5,202 nucleotides of DNA. Source: Longimicrobium sp. Lineage in GTDB: Bacteria > Gemmatimonadota > Gemmatimonadetes > Longimicrobiales > Longimicrobiaceae. Position numbers and translations under genes: made by a program. The stretch lies in NCBI GenBank assembly GCA_030446945.1, contig JAUJMI010000289.1:1-5202 (forward strand), given 5' to 3'. Below the pieces are notes generated by a model. It was not told the DNA's origin and made no database searches. It worked only from the letters and a program-made list of their open reading frames with translations. This document shows positions 1-4,156 of the stretch, one piece after another (within the stretch, counting starts at the first letter, position 1; each line of letters begins with the position of its first letter).

Positions 1-364
1 GGAGCTCCGGCCTGGCGTAGGCGGGGTGGGTGAGCTGGTCACGCCGCTCGCGGACTTCCTGGTGCTCGGTGAGCAGCCGGTACATCGTGCGCTCCGAGCA
101 CAGATAGCGCCCCTCGTCCAGCAGCGTCGCCCATACCTGCGCGGGGGACGAGTCGACGAACCGCTCCGAGCGCAGTACGTCGAGCACCGTCTCCTGCTCC
201 AGCGTGGAGAGAGACCGGGGAGGCCGGGGGCGTGGCCGCGGCTGGGATGGGCGTTGCTCAGGGCGGCGGCGACGGTAGATCGTGGCCGGTGCCAAGCCCA
301 GCGCGCGGCAGGCGGAACGGGTGCCCACGAGCGGCGTGAGCTCTTCGACGGCTTGTTCGATCAT
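1..364 (-). CDS. IS3-family transposase OrfB, N-terminal part (runs off window)
   Basis: This is the first 121 codons of the catalytic subunit of an IS3-family transposase, read on the minus strand from ATG at 364-362 and still open at the window edge. It starts MIEQAVEELTPLVGTRSACR, a helix-turn-helix-like lead segment that continues through RALGLAPATIYRRRRP. After a Pro/Arg-rich linker comes an HTH_21-like region (about residues 55-105: TLEQETVLDVLRSERFVD, then AQVWATLLDEGRYLCSERTM). It ends with RRDQLTHPAYARPEL, which in this family leads directly into the DDE integrase core. The core would lie outside the window, so activity cannot be judged. The ATG overlaps the orfA stop as ATGA, suggesting translational coupling. 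Family assignment rests on recognised sequence patterns, not on a search; the exact IS subgroup is not assigned. Confidence 0.88.
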   Translation of the reverse strand, partial: MIEQAVEELTPLVGTRSACRALGLAPATIYRRRRPEQRPSQPRPRPRPPRSLSTLEQETVLDVLRSERFVDSSPAQVWATLLDEGRYLCSERTMYRLLTEHQEVRERRDQLTHPAYARPEL

Positions 365-768
365 CGTCCGCGCTTCGGGTCGGTCGTCGCGCTCCTGGGC
401 GCCAGCAGCTCGCCCAGAAGCGCGGAGACGTTTCCCTGCACTTCGATGACCTTGCGCGCCTTGGACAGGTCGGCTTCGGCCCGCTCCAGTCGCCGGCGCA
501 GCTCGGCGTTCTCGGTTTCCAGCGGATTCGGCCTGCGCCGCCCCCGAGGCCGGTCCAGCGCGGCGAGCGCCCCCTCATCCCGCTGGCGGCGCCAGTCGGA
601 CAGGTGAGACGTGTAGAGCCCCTCGCGGCGCAGCAGCGCACCGATCTCGCCCGGCCTGGAGCAGGCATCGGCCGCCTGCAGAATCCGCAGCTTGTACTCG
701 GCGGTGAAGCGCCGGCGCTTCGGCCGCTCGATCAGCTCGGGATCGGGGGTATCCGGCCCGCGGCCGGA
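361..768 (-). CDS. IS3-family transposase OrfA (5' end uncertain, probably truncated)
   Basis: OrfA of the same IS3-type element, a DNA-binding protein for the terminal repeats. The minus-strand frame reads PDPELIERPKRRRFTAEYK, then LRILQAADACSRPGEIGALL, a helix-turn-helix with a recognition segment near REGLYTSHLSDWRRQ. It continues through DRPRGRRRPNPLETENAEL into a heptad-rich segment (RRRLERAEADLSKARKVIEV) typical of the OrfA leucine zipper, and stops at 363-361. The frame is open back to a stop at 837-835, but there is no ATG or GTG between that stop and the conserved part; the nearest NTG is CTG at 735-733, giving 124 residues. The coordinate 768 is therefore an approximate limit of plausible coding sequence. 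The likely explanation is loss of the true start at the junction with the adjacent IS21 fragment. Several ORFs predicted in this stretch in other frames are shadows. Confidence 0.82.
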   Translation of the reverse strand, partial: SGRGPDTPDPELIERPKRRRFTAEYKLRILQAADACSRPGEIGALLRREGLYTSHLSDWRRQRDEGALAALDRPRGRRRPNPLETENAELRRRLERAEADLSKARKVIEVQGNVSALLGELLAPRSATTDPKRGR

Positions 769-784
769 ACAGAGAGGGGGTAGC

Positions 785-1114
785 GCCCGCCGCGTCGGGC
801 GTCCGCCGCTTCCCGGCCGCGTCGCACAGCGGCTTCATGAGCTCGAAACCGAGGATCCGCAGGCGCCGCCGCGGGAGGTGCTGCGCCAGCTGCGCGAGGT
901 AGGCGCCGTGCTGGGCGAGAGCACGTTCTACGGCGTGTTCCGCCTCGAGAAGGCGGAGCTTCCCTCGGAGCTGATGGTGCGCTTCGAGGGTGTGCCCGGC
1001 GAGTTCGCGCAGTTCGACTGCGGCGTGGCCGACGTTCGGCTGTTTCACGGGCGCACGAAGCGCATCCACTTCGCCGCGCACCGGCTCAAGCATTCGCGCT
1101 GGGTGCGGGTAGTG
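785..1114 (+). pseudogene. Internal fragment of an IS21-type (IstA-like) transposase
   Basis: The plus-strand frame encodes about 110 residues beginning RRVGRPPLPGRVAQRLHELE and passing through APPREVLRQLREVGAVLGES. It then reads ELPSELMVRFEGVPGEFAQF followed by DCGVADVRLFHGRTKRIHF and HRLKHSRWVRVV. The GEFAQFD motif matches the start of the rve/DDE integrase core of IstA-like transposases, the D being the expected first catalytic acid. The N-terminal helix-turn-helix region and the rest of the DDE core with its second and third acids are missing, and no IstB partner is present, so this is a dead remnant. Its left side meets the 5' region of the IS3 orfA on the opposite strand; its right side passes directly into formate/nitrite-transporter sequence in the same reading frame. 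The end points are estimates from where family resemblance stops. Confidence 0.75.
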
Positions 1115-1799
1115 ACGGGGTTCACGACCGTCTTCGGCATCGCCGCGCTCGATTATCGTGCAGGCGGTGGCCGAGCCGCGCCTGGGTGAGCTGGCCCGGG
1201 CCGCCCGCGCGCTCGCCTTCGCACCCGGGCTCGTGTTTCCTGGTGATCGGGCGGGCGGAGCTGTTCACGGAGAACTTCTTCGACCCCGTCGCGGCCGTCT
1301 TCGAGCGGCGCGAGAGCGCGATGCTGTACGGGCTCGCGCGGTTGTGGAGCATCACGTTCGTTCTCAACCTGGTGGGCGGCGCGCTCCTGGCGGGCGTGGT
1401 CTCGGTGCCGCACGTGCTCCCGGACGGAACGCGCGGTGCGCTCGGCAAGACCGCCGAGGAGATCGCGCGCCGCGGAGCGTGGGCCGGGTTCGCGTCCGCG
1501 ATGGTCGGCGGCCCGCTGGTCGCCCTCCTCTCTTTCATGCAGCAGGCCGTCCGCGGCACGGGCAGCAAGATCGCGCTGGCGTACGCGTTGGCTTCTACCT
1601 CGCCCTGGGGTCCGTTCGACCACGTCGTCGTCACCGCGCTGCACCTGTTTCTCGGGATGCTGGTGGGCGCTCCCATGGGTATCGAGACCCTCGCGAAGAT
1701 GACGGCCCTGGCAGCCGTCGGGAACCTGTCGGCGGGGTCGGGCTGGTGACGCTCAGCCACGCCGCGCGGGCGCTGGGCGCACGCGAGTCCTCTTCGTAG
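1115..1799 (+). pseudogene. Decayed formate/nitrite transporter (FNT) family gene, N-terminus lost, multiple frameshifts
   Basis: This is the remains of an FNT-family inner-membrane channel, a family that moves formate, nitrite or related small anions as a pentamer. Recognisable pieces are TGFTTVFGIAAL (frame of 1115), IVQAVAEPRLGELARAARAL (frame of 1158), FLVIGRAELFTENFFDPVAA (frame of 1186, the family's conserved ELFTEN region), VGFYLALG (frame of 1587), GPFDHVVVTALHLFLGMLVG (frame of 1609) and VGGVGLVTLSHAARALG (frame of 1728, to TAG at 1797-1799). Joining them needs single-base changes near 1151 (+1), 1239 (+1), 1586 (-1), 1608 (+1) and 1727 (-1). The hydrophobic segments around LWSITFVLNLVGGALLAGVV and GFASAMVGGPLVALLSF are preserved. 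The family is usually about 250-280 residues; roughly the first 50-80 are absent, replaced by transposase sequence. The longest single open frame is 1186-1749, but its start is not a credible FNT start. Sequencing error is the alternative, although flanking genes read cleanly. Confidence 0.82.
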
Positions 1800-1866
1800 C
1801 CGCCGCGGCTTCCGTGCCTCCCCCGGCTGGAACAGCCGCGGGCAGTCCCCGATTCTGTCGGATGAG

Positions 1867-1878
1867 AGTTGCGCAACT
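1867..1878. promoter_or_regulatory. 12-bp perfect palindrome upstream of the Gly/Tyr-rich gene
   Basis: AGTTGCGCAACT is a perfect inverted repeat 140 bases before the gene start, in the 218-base gap after the FNT remnant. It overlaps one copy of a nine-base direct repeat, CTGGAACAG, at 1827-1835 and 1877-1885 (50 bases apart). It could be an operator for a dimeric regulator; nothing else supports this. Confidence 0.25.
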
Positions 1879-2006
1879 GGAACAGTGGATGCGCCCCTCC
1901 GCGCACGGGCCGGCACCATCGAGGTGTGGCGGCACGTCGGGCGTGTCTGCCCGTCTCCGGGGATCCGGGGATGCGGGGCAGCCTGCTCGGTGGTCACGAT
2001 CAGAAC

Positions 2007-2012
2007 AGGAGG
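2007..2012 (+). promoter_or_regulatory. Ribosome binding site of the Gly/Tyr-rich protein gene
   Basis: A perfect AGGAGG sits five bases before ATG 2018-2020. It decides the start: the same frame is open back to about 1814 with no comparable site, and the upstream part has an unrelated composition. Confidence 0.85.
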
Positions 2013-2017
2013 CGCAG

Positions 2018-2398
2018 ATGGCACGCTACGGGCGGGATTACAGGCAGGGGATGGGCGGCGGCTACAACGGCCATCGTCCCTACTACCCGGGCGACGACTA
2101 CGCGGCGGCGTTCGGCGGCGCGCAGTCCGGGTACCACACCGGGTACCGGAGCGGCGGGTACGGCTACGACCGTGACCTCCACGGCAGACCCGGCGGCGAG
2201 TACGACCGCGCGTACAAAGGGAGGTGGGTGACGGAGCACGGCGACCCCTTCCGCGACCGGGTGCAGCACACGCCCATCCGAACGATGCGGGGGGAGTTCG
2301 GCAACGAGGCTCCCGACCCCGGCAGGTGGCGCGGGAACGAGTACACGTACGGCAGGTCTCCCGTGCGCGGCCGCTACGACCACGACTGGCGGCGGTAG
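2018..2398 (+). CDS. Gly/Tyr/Arg/Asp-rich hypothetical protein, 126 residues
   Basis: Function is not recognised. The protein begins MARYGRDYRQGMGGGYNG and its first half (about residues 1-68) is low-complexity, rich in Gly, Tyr, Arg and Asp, with repeated GY, YD and RD steps such as YHTGYRSGGYGYDRD. The second half is more complex and looks like the constrained part: RWVTEHGDPFRDRVQHTPIR (about 69-88), then MRGEFGN, and a basic/aromatic tail YGRSPVRGRYDHDWRR. No signal peptide, membrane segment or catalytic motif is visible, and almost no aliphatic hydrophobic stretch exists, so it is probably soluble and largely disordered. The start is fixed by AGGAGG five bases upstream. The gene stands alone: a decayed transporter lies upstream and a strong intrinsic terminator about 80 bases downstream. 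Similar Gly/Tyr/Arg-rich small proteins are, from memory, frequent in Gemmatimonadota; this is unverified. Confidence 0.8.
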   Translation: MARYGRDYRQGMGGGYNGHRPYYPGDDYAAAFGGAQSGYHTGYRSGGYGYDRDLHGRPGGEYDRAYKGRWVTEHGDPFRDRVQHTPIRTMRGEFGNEAPDPGRWRGNEYTYGRSPVRGRYDHDWRR

Positions 2399-2406
2399 GT
2401 TTCCGG

Positions 2407-2450
2407 GCCGCACCTCCGCGTGCGGCACGCCGGCCGCATTCCGGTGCGGC
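2407..2450 (+). other. Two tandem hairpins sharing the same stem sequence
   Basis: Just after the Gly/Tyr-rich gene, GCCGCAC (2407-2413) pairs with GTGCGGC (2420-2426), and GCCGCA (2433-2438) pairs with TGCGGC (2445-2450), each around a six-base loop. The arms are interchangeable, so the first arm could also pair with the last. They could stabilise the 3' end of the transcript ahead of the terminator; no T-tract follows them. Confidence 0.45.
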
Positions 2451-2474
2451 GGCAGCGAGCCCGCCGAAGCTGTA

Positions 2475-2520
2475 GAGGGGTGGCATACGAGCGTGTATGC
2501 CACCCCTCGGCCGTTTTTCC
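2475..2520 (+). terminator. Strong rho-independent terminator
   Basis: A perfect 14-bp stem (GAGGGGTGGCATAC at 2475-2488 with its exact complement at 2495-2508) closes a six-base loop. It is followed by GGCCG and five T residues (2514-2518). The T-tract lies only on the plus-strand side, so it ends the transcript of the Gly/Tyr-rich gene; the reverse direction lacks a T-run. Confidence 0.88.
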
Positions 2521-2565
2521 CCCGGCTCCGGCAGACTCCAGGAGCGAGTGAATTCGCGGCTGGAA

Positions 2566-2601
2566 GTCCGCCTGCGCGGACCCGGGGGAGAGGGTCCGCG
2601 C
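2566..2601 (+). repeat. Three-segment alternative hairpin (attenuator-like or dispersed palindromic repeat)
   Basis: Segment A (GTCCGC, 2566-2571) pairs with the start of segment B (GCGGAC, 2576-2581) across a four-base loop. Segment B extended (GCGCGGACCC, 2574-2583) also pairs with segment C (GGGTCCGCGC, 2592-2601) in a 10-bp stem with an eight-base loop. The two foldings exclude each other. No T-tract or leader peptide accompanies them, so a dispersed extragenic palindrome is as likely as a regulatory switch. Confidence 0.5.
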
Positions 2602-2697
2602 GATCGTCCAATCTTGCCAACCCAGCGAAGCGCATCTCCGACCTCTCCCGTGCTCCACGCAGGGTCGGCGGGGTCCGCGAGCCAACGCGCGGAGCGA

Positions 2698-2745
2698 TTA
2701 CGAATTCCTAATCATTGGAAGCATATGTTTACCGGCGGGTAGATC
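2698..2745 (+). promoter_or_regulatory. Candidate promoter for the receiver gene
   Basis: The only clearly AT-rich patch near the gene lies about 95-140 bases before its start. Possible sigma-70-like pairs are TTACGA (2698-2703) with CATATG (2722-2727), spacer 18, or TTGGAA (2715-2720) with TAGATC (2740-2745), spacer 19. Neither is a good consensus match; the composition is the main argument. Confidence 0.3.
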
Positions 2746-2838
2746 TGCACGGAGGCCGTCGCAGGATGAAGCACCCCGTTCGGGACCGGCAAGGACGACT
2801 GCCGTGCCGATCCCCGGACGACACCCGCGGGAGGGCTG

Positions 2839-3267
2839 ATGTGCAAGGATACCATTCTCGTCGTAGACGACTACGAACCGCTCCGCCTCGCGTGCCGCCT
2901 CGCGCTGGAGCACGCCGGCTTCACCGTGGTGGTGGCGAAGCACGGGATCGAGGCGCTGGCGCTCGCCCAGCGCCATCTCCCCAGCCTGGTGCTCCTCGAC
3001 CTGGACATGCCCGTGCTCGACGGCTGGCAGACGCTGCGCGGACTCGCCCTGGACGTGAGAACGGCGGAGATTCCGGTGGTCGCGCACACCGCCGAGTGCC
3101 TGCCGGACCGCCGCAAGCTTCGCGAGGCCGGCTTCCGCGCCCACATCGACAAGGGCACAGGCACACGGTCCCTGGTACCCCTCGTCCGGTGGCTCCTCGG
3201 CCAGGAGCTGGAGCACCGCGAGTGGACCGAGCTCCCGCTCCCGCCCCGCTGGGAGCGCGTCGCGTGA
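2839..3267 (+). CDS. Single-domain response regulator (CheY-like receiver), 142 residues
   Basis: A cytoplasmic phospho-acceptor protein with a REC domain over about residues 4-121 and no DNA-binding or enzymatic output domain. It reads MCKDTILVVDDYEPLRLA with the acidic metal-binding pair D10-D11. The phosphorylation site is D54 in LVLLDLDMPVLDGW, the switch Thr is T84 in IPVVAHTAE, and the conserved Lys is K105 in FRAHIDKGTG. The usual KP after the conserved Lys is KG here, so the loop lacks its cis-proline. A short tail (about 122-142, QELEHREWTELPLPPRWERV) follows the domain. ATG 2839 is preceded by GGGAGGG at short spacing. No histidine kinase is in the window, so its partner is unknown. 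It is transcribed towards the dehalogenase-like operon, with 58 bases between the two stops. The domain call is firm; the pathway is not known. Confidence 0.93.
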   Translation: MCKDTILVVDDYEPLRLACRLALEHAGFTVVVAKHGIEALALAQRHLPSLVLLDLDMPVLDGWQTLRGLALDVRTAEIPVVAHTAECLPDRRKLREAGFRAHIDKGTGTRSLVPLVRWLLGQELEHREWTELPLPPRWERVA

Positions 3268-3286
3268 GCGGGCCCGGTCGTCCGGC

Positions 3287-3305
3287 GGAGTGATCCGCGC
3301 ACTCC
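3287..3305. terminator. Weak hairpin between convergent genes
   Basis: GGAGTG (3287-3292) and CACTCC (3300-3305) form a 6-bp stem with a seven-base loop in the 58-base gap between the two convergent stops. No T-run follows on either strand, so it is at best a weak or factor-dependent bidirectional terminator. Confidence 0.22.
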
Positions 3306-3325
3306 AGCGCGGCCGCGGCTGCCGG

Positions 3326-4156
3326 TCAGCCCTCGCGCAGAAATCCGGTGAGCTGCCCGGCGACGGTGTCGGGCTGGTCCAGCATGACGAAGTGGCTCGC
3401 CTCCCGGACGGGCACCAGCCGGGCCCCGGGGATGTCCGACGCGAGGCGCTCTCCAAAGGTGATCGGCTGGAAGGCGTCTTCCACGCCCCATAGGACGAGC
3501 GTCGGCGCCTCCACCCGCGGAAGGAGCGCGGTGATCTCGGTCGTCTGGTTGGTGTTTAGCGAGGCGGCGTTGCGGACCAGCGAGAGCTTGCCCGTCTCGG
3601 TGGTGTACGGCGCGAGCAGCCCGTCGATGACTTCGCTCGCCGGCGAGGTGGCGAAGCCCTGCTTCAGCCCCAGCTTCAGCCCCGCCGTCAGCTTGGACGC
3701 GGACACCAGGCGCCGCACGGAGGGGTGGCCGAGCTGCAGCATCGCCTCCACGGGCCACGAATCGTACGAAACGCAGTTCATCACGCACAGGCGCCGCACC
3801 CGCCGGGGATGTAGCGTCGCCAGCCGAAGGGCGACTCCGCCGCCGACGTCGTGCGCGATGAGGTCCGCACGCGCGATCCCCAGCTCCCCCATCCAGGCGT
3901 CCAGCATTTCCGCCTGGCGCGCGATGGAGCGATCGAAGCGGTCGCTCTTGTCGGAGTAGCCGAAGCCCAGGAGGTCCGGGATCAGGACGCGATGCGACTT
4001 CGCCAGCGATGGGAGGATCCGGTGCCACAGGTACCCCCAGGTCGGGATCCCGTGCAGGAGTACCACCGGATCGCCGCGCCCCTCGTCCATGTAGCTGACG
4101 AAGCGGTCCCCGAGCCGGGCGACTCGCTGCAGCCTCTGGAACTCGCGCCAGTTCAC
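3326..4156 (-). CDS. Alpha/beta-fold hydrolase with Asp nucleophile (haloalkane dehalogenase/epoxide hydrolase-like), 276 residues
   Basis: A probably cytoplasmic alpha/beta hydrolase of normal length for the family. The oxyanion-hole region is VVLLHGIPTWGYLWHRI (HG at 35-36), followed by IPDLLGFGYSDKSDR (59-73). The nucleophile elbow is LIAHDVGGGVALRLA with D103 in place of Ser. The candidate acid is D227 in LVLWGVEDAFQP and the catalytic His is H255 in REASHFVMLDQPD. An Asp nucleophile is the mark of haloalkane and haloacetate dehalogenases and epoxide hydrolases. The residue after it is Val, not the halide-binding Trp of classical haloalkane dehalogenases, so the substrate is uncertain. 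A cap domain fits about residues 128-210. GTG 4156 is chosen because AGGAGG lies six bases before it and it overlaps the upstream stop (GTGA); the frame's extension to 4444 only shadows the upstream gene. It is co-transcribed with the DehI-like gene. No signal peptide is seen. Confidence 0.88.
   Translation of the reverse strand: MNWREFQRLQRVARLGDRFVSYMDEGRGDPVVLLHGIPTWGYLWHRILPSLAKSHRVLIPDLLGFGYSDKSDRFDRSIARQAEMLDAWMGELGIARADLIAHDVGGGVALRLATLHPRRVRRLCVMNCVSYDSWPVEAMLQLGHPSVRRLVSASKLTAGLKLGLKQGFATSPASEVIDGLLAPYTTETGKLSLVRNAASLNTNQTTEITALLPRVEAPTLVLWGVEDAFQPITFGERLASDIPGARLVPVREASHFVMLDQPDTVAGQLTGFLREG

Larger units (their letters stand above)
2521..2838. other. Intergenic region with hairpins and an AT-rich patch; no gene seen
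   Basis: Together with the terminator region, 2399-2838 is about 440 bases without a credible gene. Open frames on both strands here lack ribosome binding sites and recognisable protein patterns. Visible contents are the alternative hairpins at 2566-2601 and a locally AT-rich stretch at 2697-2730 that may be the promoter of the receiver gene. An ATG at 2766 behind a GGAGG (2751-2755) opens a frame that overlaps the receiver gene out of phase with Arg/Pro-rich shadow composition, so it is not called. Confidence 0.6.

Noticed and set aside
26..607. Plus-strand 193-residue open frame
   Set aside because: Antisense shadow of the IS3 transposase genes, with no recognisable protein pattern.
258..668. 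Minus-strand 136-residue open frame
   Set aside because: Out-of-frame shadow of IS3 orfA/orfB; Arg/Pro/Ser-rich nonsense, whereas the neighbouring frame gives recognisable transposase.
752..768. 17-base palindrome considered as a terminator or IS end
   Set aside because: No T-tract on either side, and no matching second inverted repeat can be found inside the window; kept only as a junction landmark.
1122..2486. Minus-strand 454-residue open frame
   Set aside because: Antisense to the FNT remnant and the Gly/Tyr-rich gene; low-complexity Arg/Thr/Pro/Ala composition and no family resemblance.
2715..3293. Plus-strand frame overlapping the receiver, including an ATG at 2766 behind GGAGG
   Set aside because: Within the receiver gene it is the +2 shadow and highly Arg/Pro-rich; only about 70 bases precede the overlap.
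2698..3456. Minus-strand 252-residue open frame antisense to the receiver gene
   Set aside because: The receiver is unmistakable on the plus strand with all key residues; the antisense frame has none.
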